Below are positions 11,001 to 20,293 of a stretch of 64,000 bases of DNA, piece after piece. The notes beneath the pieces were generated by a model. It was not told the origin of the DNA. It did no database searches and worked only from the letters and a program-made list of their open reading frames with translations. Position 1 is the stretch's first letter. Every line of letters starts with the position of its first letter. Source of the DNA: Bacillota bacterium (GTDB lineage Bacteria; Bacillota; Clostridia; Acetivibrionales; DSM-1351); NCBI GenBank assembly GCA_023400235.1, contig JAEXFI010000045.1, positions 1 to 64,000 on the forward strand. Reading direction: 5' to 3'. Made by a program: the position numbers and the translations under genes.

Positions 11001-14000
11001 TATGCTCAAGCCCCTTAAAAAGGCTATGGAAGATAGAAATGATATTCTTGCCGTGATAAAAGCAAGCTCAATGAATAATGACGGTCATTCAATAGGAGTT
11101 ATGGCCCCTAACCCCGACGGGCAGAGAGACGTTATAGAATCATTATACCGTGAGAATGATTTCAGTCCTGCCGGTATTCAATATGTTGAAACACATGGGA
11201 CGGGAACCAAAATCGGTGACCCAAGTGAGATAAGGGCTCTTGATAATGCTTATAGAAATTGGAATTTAGACAAAAACATGATTGCAGTGGGCTCGGTTAA
11301 GGCGAATATAGGACATCTGCTAAGCGCAGCAGGAATAGCAAGCTTCATGAAGGTGGTAATGGCGCTTAGAGACAAAAAGCTGCCTCCTCAGCCAAATGTT
11401 GCAACTCCAAACCCTATGATAAAATTCCAGGAGACACCCTTTTATATTTTGAAGGATGAAAAAAACTGGAAGGTGGAAGAAGGTGCGGCAAGGCGTGCAG
11501 CCATTAATTCCTTTGGCTTTGGAGGTACCAACTGCCACATTGTCCTTGAAGAAAATACGGTTGAGGCTGATTTGCTGCCGCAGGCTTGCAACGAAAAGCC
11601 AAAGCATATACTGTGCTTATCTGCAAATACAGAAGCAGCTTTAGAACAAAAAATAAACAGGCTTTCAGATTTCCTTGCAGAAAGGCCTGACTATTCAATT
11701 GCTGATGTCTGCTTTACAGAGAATGTGCAGCGAACTGCCTTTAAAAATCGTTACTATGCCATTGCAGACAGTACAGCAGACCTTGTTGAGAAACTCAAAA
11801 AAGCAAGCCCGGATATAAATAAATCAATAGCTGTTCCAAAAGTGGCTTTGATGTTTACAGGTCAGGGTTCACAATACGCAGGAATGGGGAGAGCATTATA
11901 TGAGAAGCTCCCTGCTTTTAGAAAATATGTGGATATGTGCTCTGATGCCTTCTATCCATACTTAAATGTAAAAATAACCGACTTGCTTTATAGCGGCAGT
12001 GCTGATGAAAAATTCCTGGCTCAGACCAATATAACGCAGCCGGTGGTATTTACCCTGGATTACTCCATAGGCAGCCTGCTGCTGGAGCTTGGGGTAAAGC
12101 CCTTATATGTGCTGGGACATAGTGTGGGTGAATGGGCTGCAGCGTGTGTTGCGGGTGCGGTAAATCTTGAGGATGCTGCAAGACTTGTGGCTGCCAGAGG
12201 AAGATTGATGAGTCAGCTGGAGGTTGAAGGAGCGATGGCGGCTGTATTCACTTCGGCTTCAGGTATAGAAGCTCTTCTGAAACCATATGAAGGCTCCCTG
12301 TGGGTAGGCGGCTACAATATTACCCATCAGGTAGTATCCGGGAAAGCCCATACTATGGACGCCTTCCTGAAGGAGCTTCAAAACAAGGGTGTGGGTTCAA
12401 AAAGGCTTAATGTTTCACAGGCCTTCCACACTCCTCTGATGCAGCCAATGCTGGAAGCATTCAAAAAGGAGCTTGAAGTTACTACCTTTAATACGCCTAA
12501 GATTCCCATAGTATCAAACATAACGGCAGAGAATTATACTCAGCTGTTCACACCACAATATTGGCTGGATCACATACTGGGAGCTGTGAAATTTGAGCAG
12601 AGTGTCAAATATATGTTTGATAAAGGAGTAAATATTCTTGTAGAGGCCGGCCCTGACAAAATTCTGACAGGTATGGCAAGCGGTCTGTCAGGTGAAAGCT
12701 ATCATATTCTATCAACTATGGATAGAAAAAAAGACAACTGGGATATTCTTTTGAATACTCTTGGAAGGTTATTTACGCTTGGAGTAAAAGTAAACTGGGA
12801 GAATTTTGAAAGAGATTTCTCACATAAAAAAGTATTGCTTCCGTCATACCCATTTGAAAGAAAAACCTATATGCCGGATTTCGGAAGCGGCTCTTCAGTA
12901 AATCTCTCAAAAGGATTTGATAACTGGTTCCATGAGTGGAGCTGGAAACCTGAAAAGCTGGTGCAGGTCAGCAACCTAAATGCTGGCGCTGTTATATTGT
13001 TTGCCCAGGACGAAAATACAATAAAGGATTTTGAACTGAATTTAGAACCAGATAAAAATAAGCTTTATTATGTTACATATGGCAAGACCTTCAGCTATGA
13101 TGGAAAGCAGAGCTTTCTGATTAATCCCTCCAGACAGGAGGATTATGTTTCACTCCTTGATTGCATACCGGGAGAAATGGCTTCAATAATTCATATGTGG
13201 AATTACTTTGAGAAAAGTCTTGAAGCGTTCAGTATATTGGAGCAGGAGGAAGTCTTATATAAGAGTGCCTATAGTGTCCTGCTGCTGGCAAAAGCTCTGT
13301 CAACCCGCAAGCATGACAATCTTCGCTTGCTTTTAGTTACCAATAAAGCAATCTGCATATCGGAGGAATATGAGATACAAAATCCTCAGCAGTCCATAGC
13401 AATTGCACTTGGGCAAGCTTTGGATACGGAGGTTAAGGGGTTATTTACAAGTGTACTGGACATAGATAATGAAGACTATGTTTCGGGAGCTGAAGCAGCA
13501 GCTGCTATTGTTGAGGAGCTTAGGAAAAAACCAAATGCAGAAGCTATTGTAGCTGTGCGAAAAAAGGAACGCTTTGTTCGTGATCTTGAAAAGGCTCCAA
13601 TATCAAGACTTATTGAAGACCAGTTTTATTTAAATGACAATGAAACCTACCTGATAACCGGGGGAACGGGGCTGATAGGAGGCTCTATTGCCGAGGCCTT
13701 GGCTGAGCGTGCCCAGGTGAATTTAGTACTGACGGGACGAGGAGAATTACCGCCCAGAGAAGAATGGAATGTGAATTTATCAGAAGCAGCGGCAGCAAAG
13801 ATTTCTTTGATTCGATATCTGGAGAGTAAAGGTGCAAAAGTTGCGTATTTTGCAGTGGATGTGTCAGACAGTACACAGATGTCTGAAATGGTTAAACAGG
13901 TAAACGATGAATTTGGTCCGATTCATGGGGTGGTACATGCGGCAGGTATTATGGATAGCTCTTCATACAAGCTTCTGGATAAGGATATGGAAACCTTTAA

Positions 14001-17000
14001 AAGGGTTCTTGCTGCAAAGGTTAATGGAACTATAGTACTTGATATGGTAACCAGTAAGGAGCCTTTGAAATTTTTTGTGTTAATGTCATCGGCATCAGCC
14101 TCCAGGAAAAAGTGGAGTGCCGGAATCACTGATTATGCAGCTGCAAATTATTTTCTTGACTGCTACAGCAGCTACAGGGCAAAGAGTAACTCGCCCGGTA
14201 AATCACTTGCCATCAATTATTCCTTATGGGAGGCCCAAGGGAAAGGCATTATATGGGGAGAGGCATCCCAGCTGGCTGTAAAGGCTCAAGGGTTAAGCCC
14301 CTTGCCTGCCGAAGAAGCTGTAGAGGTCTTCATGCAGGCTCTCAATTATAAAAATCAGAATGTTATACATATAATGGACTTAATGGAAGCAAAGGAAACA
14401 ACGGAAACAACGGAAGAAAGCAAGCCCATAAGAAAAGCAGCAAAGGCAGCTTATGAAGAAACCTCGATGAAAGTATCCGGGAAAACGGCAAACGAAATTA
14501 GAAGCATTGTATACCGGACTATTGCCGAAGAACTTAATGTAGAAGCTGATAATATTGATGAAGGCATGAATTTCCTTGAAATGGGCCTGAGTTCTCTGGA
14601 TGTGACAAAGATAGTGGCAAGAATCAGTAAAGTGCTTGGTACCGAATTGTATCCAACCTTGATATTTGAATACCAGACACCGGAAGCTTTTTCTAACTAT
14701 ATTGAAAAAACCTATGCTGTTTCAGAAGGAGAAATAGCGGCTGTGGCTGAAGAAACCCTTTCGTATGGTGCAGATAAAGATAAGGATGACCTTCAGGACA
14801 TTGCAATCATTGGTATAGGGCTTAGAATTCCTGGGGCTGACACCTTGGAGGAATACTGGGATATACTGAAAAATGGGAAATGCATAATAAAGGAAGTCCC
14901 GAAAAGCAGATGGTCAGTTGAGGAAAACTACAGTGACGACAGAAAACTGCTGCATACCACGTACACCAATAAGGGAGGATTTATAGATAAACCCTATGAT
15001 TTTGATCCGCTGTTATTTGGAATGTCTCCAAATGAGGCAGAAGCCACAGACCCTCAACAGAGGATATTTCTTGAAATTGCCTGGGAAGCTCTTCAACAGG
15101 CGGGATACGGAGGAAAATACAAGTCAGATAAAATAGGAGTGTTTGTTGGATGTGAACAAAACTCATATATGGAGCACTTTACTGGCTACCGGACATATAT
15201 GCTCCTAAAAACCAGGCTTGAACAAAGTGAGGCATATAGAGGCATGAAGCCAAAAGAACGCAGGGAGCTGATGACAAACCTTTTACAGGTTCTGAAGCCT
15301 GGACAGCTGGTGGCTGACGCAGTGGCCGGAAGCGGCTTGAACGAAATCGCTGCAAGGGTAAGCCATTGCCTTAACCTTTCAGGTCCAAGCTTCATAGTTA
15401 ATTCTGCTTGCTCCTCTTCACTTGTAGCTCTTCATATGGCATGCGAAAGCTTGAGGTCAGGGCAGGCAGATATGGCTTTAGCAGGAGGGGTAAACTTAAA
15501 TATGAGTGCAACTCCTTTTGTGAGCCTCAGCAGAGTTACTGCCCTGTCTCCCAGCGGAAACTGCTATCCCTTTGATAAGAGGGCTGAGGGTATGGTTTTG
15601 TCTGAGGGGGCAAGTGCAGTACTTCTAAAACCGTTAAAGTATGCAATTGAGGACCATGACAATATTTTTGCTGTAATTAAGGGATCAGCCATAAACAATG
15701 ACGGGCATTCACAGGGAATAACAGCACCCAGGCCACAGGGGCAGGCTGAGGCAATAAGAAATGCATATATCACCTCAGGTATAAATCCCGAAACAGTATC
15801 ATATATTGAGACGCATGGTACAGGTACACCTTTGGGGGACCCTATAGAAATCGAAGGTATGACGCAGGCAATGCGTTCATTTACAGAAAAAAAGAATTTC
15901 TGCGGGGTAGGCTCAGTAAAATCCTCACTGGGACATATGTTGTCGGCGGCAGGTCTTATAAGCCTTATAAAAGTTGTTTTGGCCTTAAACTATAAAGTCA
16001 TTCCTCATACAATAAATTTTGAAGAGCCAAATACTAATATCGACTTTAGCAATTCGCCGTTTTATGTAGTTGGCAAAGAGCCGCGAGAATGGAAAGCAGA
16101 GGGTCAGCCGCTCAGGGCAGGAGTAAATGCCTTTGGCTTTGGCGGAACAAATGCCCATGTAATACTTGAAGAGGCTCCGCCCATGACAAATAGCTGCACT
16201 GTACCGGAGGATGAAAAGCAGCATAATGTGATTTTCTTGACGGGCAGGAATGAAAAGATAGTACAAACGATTGCCGGAAACCTCTCAGCACATATGAAAA
16301 AGAGGCCTGAGCTTGATTTATCTTCTATTTGTTTTACCATGAATAATTCCCAGAAGGAATTAACGTTTAAAACTGCGATTGTTACTGATTCAAAAGAGCA
16401 CCTGCTGGATATGCTTCTTAAGCTTGAGAAGGGTGAGGAAAGCCCAGAGCTTATAAAAGGGCGTTCCAATCCAAATAGAGTAACACCGGTGAGCCTTTTT
16501 ATGGATGGCAGCCTGGAACCGGATAAAAGGGATTTTGATAAAATAACAGAACGCTTCCCTGGGTTTGCCGATGCCTATAATAAATGTATGCAAATATTTG
16601 AAAACGAAGGCTCAGGCGGTCAAGACAGCCAGCTGGCAAAAACTTTTGAAAGCTTCTCATTGCAATATGCGTTTGGTGCGTTGCTGTGTGATTTTGGAAT
16701 CAAGCTTAAAAGTATTATTTGTGAAGCTGATGCAATTTTGGCAGGAGGTGCTTTAGCCGGAATTATCACTATCAGGCAGGCGGCAGGATTCCTTCTTAAC
16801 AGGCCTGATTATAAAACCAATCAGTCGGATGAGAGTATCGGTTATAAAGCTAATTGTCCTGTTGTGACACCGATGGGTATTGCTGACAAGACTAATATAT
16901 TTGAAATGGCAGCCAGTATAAGAGGTAATGCAGGAGGAAAATTGTCCTTAGAATCATGCAAGGAAATCATAAATAAGGATGAAGCGATAGTTTACCTTGG

Positions 17001-17424
17001 AAGCAACAAGACTAAAGTGAATGAGTTTGAAAAAATGAAGCTTAAAAACCTGCAATGGATTGAAATGAGTATGAGCCAAAATTGTGTAGCAGCAATACTT
17101 GCAGTCATGGCTAAGCTATACACAACAGGTGTGAGTTATGATCCCTCAAGGCTGGGCTTGCATAAAGCCAGAAGAGTGCCATTACCTACATATCCTTTTG
17201 AGAACTCAGAATACAAGGCAGCTTTTAAAGATGAAGCAATTGAAGCTGATAATGAGTACTCAGAAGAAAAAACAGGCAATTTTGTCAGCACAAATGAATT
17301 GGTGGATTTTAAAGAAGCTTCTTCAAGACTGGCATTGAAAAAGTTAAATACTCAGGAGGCTATAAGTGGAGAGATAAAGGCGTGCAGCATTGAAGGCTTA
17401 AGGAGAGATATGAGCAGAATTTAG
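8080..17424 (+). CDS. Type I PKS: FAAL-ACP-KS-AT-KR-ACP-KS-AT(dead)
   Basis: This 3114-aa protein starts with a fatty acyl-AMP ligase (about 1-600; FSSGSTNTPKG, MPYHHDMGLIGFHL typical of FAALs), so the starter is an activated fatty acid. Next come an ACP (GGTSVKA, Ser637), KS1 (Cys904, His1039, His1079), an intact AT (GHSVGE Ser1348; QAFHT His1450, malonyl type), KR (nucleotide motif near 1861; Tyr2019, Asn2023), an ACP (Ser2172) and KS2 (NSACSSS Cys2444, His2579, His2619). The last about 380 residues keep the AT length and the terminal PTYPFE motif. However, the position equivalent to GHSxGE reads CEADAI, with Ala2883 in place of the nucleophile, so this AT should be inactive. There is no C-terminal ACP or thioesterase. 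The SD GGAGG precedes ATG 8080. Malonyl for the last module must come from AT1 or a FabD-type enzyme. Confidence 0.92.
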   Translation: MKNIKTNKEIRLSQSKGPHVTGIYSSKANLAYLLLDSAQNHKDKGITFIQNDDTEQFLLYEEILQKALLRLGGMQRAGIKKGQYVLLVLNNNSDFVITFWACILGGIIPAPLIYPTSTRALNASLKKLEAVWRVMEKPLILSDSYLKESSHELNRIIGSSGMEIEDVLTFDINSEGGEADLAEKGSTAYIQFSSGSTNTPKGVILTHGNLLTNVEAIIASANFTSEDRSLGWMPYHHDMGLIGFHLSITALGMAQFNMTPYKFIKRPNQWLELISKHRITLTGTPNFGCKLVLNRIKPELLEKLDLSCLKYICNGAEPISVSLAEEFMEKLSVCGLKKSAMYTVYGMAEACLAVSFPIPHAEPVVHCVDRQLLVSKAKVKYIDRKLKNSLLLADEGYPVNGTEIRIVDQKGSVVPEGTVGEIQIRGDNVTSGYINNPEANRASFQDGWLKTGDTGFMLDGRLTVVGRIKDIIFVNGQNFYAHDIEDVIEELEGVEPGKVVACGWHDEAEGREKVALFSTLHIKEERAKPFYAKILKHVNEIFGIPVDYVVSIPLIPKTTSGKIQRFAMIEAFRNNEYEGKVITATELKYQPVEEAPEKPVNRLGLAETICAIWSKVLERPASTIAYDQTFLSMGGTSVKAIQVLGLIEDELALRLTHDLLIKCSTISDMEQYILNIQNNNEASKEKNLLLDRAPVIGASDEKEDIAVISMACRFPDASNPEEFWNNILMGKCSIGDIPKERWNIDDYYSSSPEFGKTYCRSGAFIKDVYDFDAGLFNISDKEAEIMDPQQRIVLELVFELLERAGYSRQRVEGRKVGLYIGAGTNLYNEYHLRTLNKLDLQNFQSFAQLSKEQQASIMEEWKNRLGVTQAHTNILVDNILNMIAARASQEFNFKGPSLVLDTACSSSLVTIHLACEALRRGECEMAIAGGINLLLTPTPYIYFSNAGALSVSSTSKIFDAEADGFVPGEGAGLIMLKPLKKAMEDRNDILAVIKASSMNNDGHSIGVMAPNPDGQRDVIESLYRENDFSPAGIQYVETHGTGTKIGDPSEIRALDNAYRNWNLDKNMIAVGSVKANIGHLLSAAGIASFMKVVMALRDKKLPPQPNVATPNPMIKFQETPFYILKDEKNWKVEEGAARRAAINSFGFGGTNCHIVLEENTVEADLLPQACNEKPKHILCLSANTEAALEQKINRLSDFLAERPDYSIADVCFTENVQRTAFKNRYYAIADSTADLVEKLKKASPDINKSIAVPKVALMFTGQGSQYAGMGRALYEKLPAFRKYVDMCSDAFYPYLNVKITDLLYSGSADEKFLAQTNITQPVVFTLDYSIGSLLLELGVKPLYVLGHSVGEWAAACVAGAVNLEDAARLVAARGRLMSQLEVEGAMAAVFTSASGIEALLKPYEGSLWVGGYNITHQVVSGKAHTMDAFLKELQNKGVGSKRLNVSQAFHTPLMQPMLEAFKKELEVTTFNTPKIPIVSNITAENYTQLFTPQYWLDHILGAVKFEQSVKYMFDKGVNILVEAGPDKILTGMASGLSGESYHILSTMDRKKDNWDILLNTLGRLFTLGVKVNWENFERDFSHKKVLLPSYPFERKTYMPDFGSGSSVNLSKGFDNWFHEWSWKPEKLVQVSNLNAGAVILFAQDENTIKDFELNLEPDKNKLYYVTYGKTFSYDGKQSFLINPSRQEDYVSLLDCIPGEMASIIHMWNYFEKSLEAFSILEQEEVLYKSAYSVLLLAKALSTRKHDNLRLLLVTNKAICISEEYEIQNPQQSIAIALGQALDTEVKGLFTSVLDIDNEDYVSGAEAAAAIVEELRKKPNAEAIVAVRKKERFVRDLEKAPISRLIEDQFYLNDNETYLITGGTGLIGGSIAEALAERAQVNLVLTGRGELPPREEWNVNLSEAAAAKISLIRYLESKGAKVAYFAVDVSDSTQMSEMVKQVNDEFGPIHGVVHAAGIMDSSSYKLLDKDMETFKRVLAAKVNGTIVLDMVTSKEPLKFFVLMSSASASRKKWSAGITDYAAANYFLDCYSSYRAKSNSPGKSLAINYSLWEAQGKGIIWGEASQLAVKAQGLSPLPAEEAVEVFMQALNYKNQNVIHIMDLMEAKETTETTEESKPIRKAAKAAYEETSMKVSGKTANEIRSIVYRTIAEELNVEADNIDEGMNFLEMGLSSLDVTKIVARISKVLGTELYPTLIFEYQTPEAFSNYIEKTYAVSEGEIAAVAEETLSYGADKDKDDLQDIAIIGIGLRIPGADTLEEYWDILKNGKCIIKEVPKSRWSVEENYSDDRKLLHTTYTNKGGFIDKPYDFDPLLFGMSPNEAEATDPQQRIFLEIAWEALQQAGYGGKYKSDKIGVFVGCEQNSYMEHFTGYRTYMLLKTRLEQSEAYRGMKPKERRELMTNLLQVLKPGQLVADAVAGSGLNEIAARVSHCLNLSGPSFIVNSACSSSLVALHMACESLRSGQADMALAGGVNLNMSATPFVSLSRVTALSPSGNCYPFDKRAEGMVLSEGASAVLLKPLKYAIEDHDNIFAVIKGSAINNDGHSQGITAPRPQGQAEAIRNAYITSGINPETVSYIETHGTGTPLGDPIEIEGMTQAMRSFTEKKNFCGVGSVKSSLGHMLSAAGLISLIKVVLALNYKVIPHTINFEEPNTNIDFSNSPFYVVGKEPREWKAEGQPLRAGVNAFGFGGTNAHVILEEAPPMTNSCTVPEDEKQHNVIFLTGRNEKIVQTIAGNLSAHMKKRPELDLSSICFTMNNSQKELTFKTAIVTDSKEHLLDMLLKLEKGEESPELIKGRSNPNRVTPVSLFMDGSLEPDKRDFDKITERFPGFADAYNKCMQIFENEGSGGQDSQLAKTFESFSLQYAFGALLCDFGIKLKSIICEADAILAGGALAGIITIRQAAGFLLNRPDYKTNQSDESIGYKANCPVVTPMGIADKTNIFEMAASIRGNAGGKLSLESCKEIINKDEAIVYLGSNKTKVNEFEKMKLKNLQWIEMSMSQNCVAAILAVMAKLYTTGVSYDPSRLGLHKARRVPLPTYPFENSEYKAAFKDEAIEADNEYSEEKTGNFVSTNELVDFKEASSRLALKKLNTQEAISGEIKACSIEGLRRDMSRI

Positions 17425-17443
17425 AGCAGGCTGGTTAATTTAC

Positions 17444-17474
17444 AGTGTAAGAATAGTTTTGAAATTCTTACACT
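17444..17474 (+). terminator. Hairpin after the PKS gene
   Basis: An 11-bp perfect stem, AGTGTAAGAAT with ATTCTTACACT, encloses a 9-nt loop 20 nt after the stop of the PKS. The downstream U-tract is poor (TTGTAATTAG), so termination is plausible but not certain. Confidence 0.45.
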
Positions 17475-17600
17475 TGTAATTAGAAACCATATATTAACAA
17501 CCATATATTAAAAACTACGGACAAATTGTATTGAATTTTCATATAAGCAAATAGATTAAGTATGAATTAATGTCCGCACAGCGGACAGGAGGGATAAAAA

Positions 17601-18044
17601 ATGTATAAAAAAATTATTCTTGCAGTAGTCTGCATTGCAGTGATTTCAATCGGAATTTTAGGCGGAAGGTACTTATATCAAACCTGGGAGTATAAAAGGC
17701 TTATCTCGGAAATAGTGATTTCAAACCCAAATATTTCTAAACTTCCAGACGGTGTTTATGAGGGCTCTTATAATGCAATACTGGTAGCCGCTGACGTAAG
17801 TGTAACAGTAGAAGGAAAAAAGATTAAGGAAATAAAGCTTAATAAGCATAAAAATGAAAGGGGTCTGAAAGCCGAAGCTATTACTGATAAGGTTATTGCT
17901 GCACAATCACTTGAGGTTGATGCAGTATCAGGAGCCACAAATAGCAGCAGGGTCATACTTAAGGCCATTGACAATGCTTTAAGCGAAGCAGCTGATAAGG
18001 TAAGCCAATCGGACCAAACTTCCAAAAAATCAGACCATAAATAA
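17601..18044 (+). CDS. Membrane-anchored FMN-binding domain protein
   Basis: This 147-aa protein has one N-terminal membrane helix (about 5-25) and an extracellular FMN-binding (RnfG/NqrC-like) domain. It starts at DGVYEGSY and ends with VDAVSGATNSS, where Thr113 is the residue expected to carry covalent FMN. The ATG has a GGAGGGAT site. The next gene encodes a membrane protein with paired histidines, so the two may form a small trans-membrane electron-transfer unit, as FMN-binding domains do with ferric-reductase-like proteins. Its link to the synthase genes, 176 nt upstream, is unproven; it could serve respiration or cofactor delivery independently. Confidence 0.8.
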   Translation: MYKKIILAVVCIAVISIGILGGRYLYQTWEYKRLISEIVISNPNISKLPDGVYEGSYNAILVAADVSVTVEGKKIKEIKLNKHKNERGLKAEAITDKVIAAQSLEVDAVSGATNSSRVILKAIDNALSEAADKVSQSDQTSKKSDHK

Positions 18045-18128
18045 GCTTATGGGAGGGATAAGTTCAAAAGGCTTTGGCTGATATATGTGTTGAAATATCA
18101 GTATCAGGTTAATGGGGGCGGGGTCAGA

Positions 18129-18479
18129 ATGTCAATAATTACGGGATTTCTCTCATTGCTTTTTTTTATGGCAGGCATAACTTTCAGTATACTGAAAACG
18201 ACGAGACTATATAGTATAAAGCGTATTGCCAAAAAATCACATTGCTTTATCGGCTTTTTTGCCGTTGCAATTGGTATGTTTCATTCACTGTTGTCAAGCT
18301 TAAGTTTTAAATTTACTTTTGGATATTTGTCATTACTCTTACTGCTTATAATAACTGTCTTTGGTATATTAACCAAATATTCAAAATCCAGTGTAACAAA
18401 AAGAAATATACATATAACAGTTAGCATTTTAACTTCAGTCGTCATATTATTGCATATTTACAGCAAACTGTTATTTTAG
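18129..18479 (+). CDS. Four-helix membrane protein with two His pairs (possible b-type cytochrome)
   Basis: About 116 aa from ATG 18129, with four hydrophobic segments. Two segments each carry two histidines 14 residues apart: His in KKSHCFIG and GMFHS, and His in RNIHIT and LLHIY. That spacing is the one used for bis-His heme ligation in ferric-reductase-like and DUF4405-type membrane proteins, so heme binding is inferred. A GTG at 18087 would add 14 residues; neither start has a clear SD. It follows the FMN-binding gene by 84 nt and is probably co-transcribed. Confidence 0.6.
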   Translation: MSIITGFLSLLFFMAGITFSILKTTRLYSIKRIAKKSHCFIGFFAVAIGMFHSLLSSLSFKFTFGYLSLLLLLIITVFGILTKYSKSSVTKRNIHITVSILTSVVILLHIYSKLLF

Positions 18480-18515
18480 ATAATAAAAAAGCATCAACCT
18501 TTGAACCAACTGAGG

Positions 18516-18690
18516 TGACCCCTAAAAGTTAGACTTTATTAGCGAGACAGTTTCGGCTGCCTCGCTATTTTCATGTGCGCCCAGCAGGGGCGCTTTCTCG
18601 TCTCGCCGGTGAAGGTATAAATTTTTTGTTGCTGAAATAAGGGCTGAAATGACTATGAACCTTTGTTCTTCCAAACGTTCCAGCTTGCTT
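18516..18690. mobile_element. Possible IS3-family end and remnant
   Basis: TGACCCCTAAAAGTTAGACT at 18516-18535 resembles the terminal repeat of IS3/IS150-group elements of Firmicutes. It is followed by a stem-loop (AGCGAGACAG with CTGCCTCGCT, one mismatch) at 18540-18565. No second end and no transposase domain is visible in the 377-nt gap (18480-18856), so at most a fragment remains. The 89-codon minus-strand frame at 18522-18791 has no recognisable domain. Confidence 0.35.
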
Positions 18691-18856
18691 ATTCCAATAG
18701 CTATATTCTCTTTAGGTAAATTGTTATTGTAATTTACTGGATATATGCAAAGATATATAATATAATACAGGTAAATACCAAAAAATGCCAAAAAGTACTT
18801 GCTTCATGCTATTTACTTTCGTGAGTATTTTAAAGATTGGAGGCGTGGGTGTAAAT

Positions 18857-20218
18857 ATGAAAATAAAGCTATCATTTATTTTGATTTTGCTGGTTTTACT
18901 TGGAGGCTTTTGGAATGGAGGCTTTGTTAAGGCTGGTCAAATAAACTATGGAGATGTAAATGGAGACGGCAATATTGATGCTGTAGATTTTGCCAATATG
19001 AAGCAAAAGCTGCTGGGGCTTATTCAGGAGTTTCCTGTTGCTGACGGGGCAGCCGCAGCAGATGTGAATGCTGATGGTTCTCTGGATTCCTTGGATATTG
19101 CTCTTATGAAAAAGTATTTATTAGGTGCGATCACAGTTTTCCCGGCAGCTCAAACACCTGCGGCTACCATATTTCAAGCAGAAGCCGCCTACATATTTAA
19201 CAGTGTGAGGGAAAACATAAACAGTGGCTATACCGGAGATGGCTATGTGAATTACAACAATGATACTTCAAGCTATATTGAATGGACTGTGAGTGAGAAA
19301 GCTTCAGGAACTCAAACACTAACCTTCAGATATTCAAATGCAAGCAATGCTGACCGGCCTATGGAAATCAAAATCAACGGCAGCACCATTAACACAAGAC
19401 TTAGCTTTATACCCACCAGCAGCTGGACCCAGTGGTCAGAAGTAAGTTTGACTGCAAAGCTGGAGGCCGGAAATAATGTAATAAGAGCTGCCTCCATAAC
19501 AGCGGACGGGGGGCCAAATGTGGATTACTTGTCGGTCACAAATGCATCGGCACCAACGACAGAGCCGTTTACAGGGGCGACGGTATATATATGCGGGGAC
19601 TCCACAGTTATGACATATAATTCATCTTACTATCCACAGGCTGGATGGGGTCAAATGATTTCAAAATATTTTAACACTAATGTTACCTTCGTTAACCGTG
19701 CAATAGGTGGGAGAAGTTCAAAAAGCTTCGTAGAGGAGGGTAGATTGGACAGCATTTTAAGCGTGATTCAGCCAAAGGACTATCTTTTTGTTCAATTTGG
19801 GCATAATGATGCAACAGTAAATAACCCGGATCGTTATTGTGCGCCATATACAACTTATAAGGAATATCTTAAGAAATATGTTGACGGGGCTCGTGCAAAG
19901 GGTGCTATACCCGTATTGATTACGCCGGTAGCCAGGCTGAATTATTCAAACAACACCTTTAAAAATGATTTTCCTGACTATTGTACCGCAATGAAACAGG
20001 TGGCAAACGAGCAAAATGTAAAATTGATAGACTTAATGACACTTAGCTTAAACTACTATGCTTCAATTGGATATGATGCGACATTCAAGTTATACCTGGT
20101 TTCTTCAAATGGAACCGACTATACTCATTTTACAGAAGCAGGTGCAAACGCTATTGCTAAACTGATTTCACAGGAAGTAAAGAAACTAGACCTGCCTTTA
20201 GCGGGCGGTGTTAAATAA
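18857..20218 (+). CDS. Cellulosomal SGNH/CE12-type esterase with N-terminal dockerin and CBM
   Basis: Secreted 453-aa enzyme from ATG 18857: signal peptide (about 1-24), type I dockerin with two Ca-binding repeats (GDVNGDGNIDAVDF, DVNADGSLDSLDI; about 30-90), a CBM6/35-like beta-sandwich starting FQAEAAYIF (about 97-230) and an SGNH hydrolase. The hydrolase shows the block I motif GDST with nucleophile Ser249, GGRSS, GHND, and Asp421/His424 in DYTHF. The layout matches CE12 rhamnogalacturonan or xylan acetylesterases. The dockerin would plug the enzyme into a scaffoldin. A dockerin directly after the signal peptide is less usual than one at the C-terminus. The ORF is open upstream, but the SD GGAGG at 18839 favours 18857 or GTG 18845. 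It pairs with the next gene. Confidence 0.85.
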   Translation: MKIKLSFILILLVLLGGFWNGGFVKAGQINYGDVNGDGNIDAVDFANMKQKLLGLIQEFPVADGAAAADVNADGSLDSLDIALMKKYLLGAITVFPAAQTPAATIFQAEAAYIFNSVRENINSGYTGDGYVNYNNDTSSYIEWTVSEKASGTQTLTFRYSNASNADRPMEIKINGSTINTRLSFIPTSSWTQWSEVSLTAKLEAGNNVIRAASITADGGPNVDYLSVTNASAPTTEPFTGATVYICGDSTVMTYNSSYYPQAGWGQMISKYFNTNVTFVNRAIGGRSSKSFVEEGRLDSILSVIQPKDYLFVQFGHNDATVNNPDRYCAPYTTYKEYLKKYVDGARAKGAIPVLITPVARLNYSNNTFKNDFPDYCTAMKQVANEQNVKLIDLMTLSLNYYASIGYDATFKLYLVSSNGTDYTHFTEAGANAIAKLISQEVKKLDLPLAGGVK

Positions 20219-20293
20219 TTTAGTGCAGTTAATCACTGCTGAATACAGGCTAAATTTTTATGCGTAATAAGCATTATGAAAGAGGGATTTCTT

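Noticed and set aside
8080..17424. Trans-AT PKS
   Set aside because: The first AT has an intact GHSVGE and AFHT, so the line has its own AT; only the second is dead.
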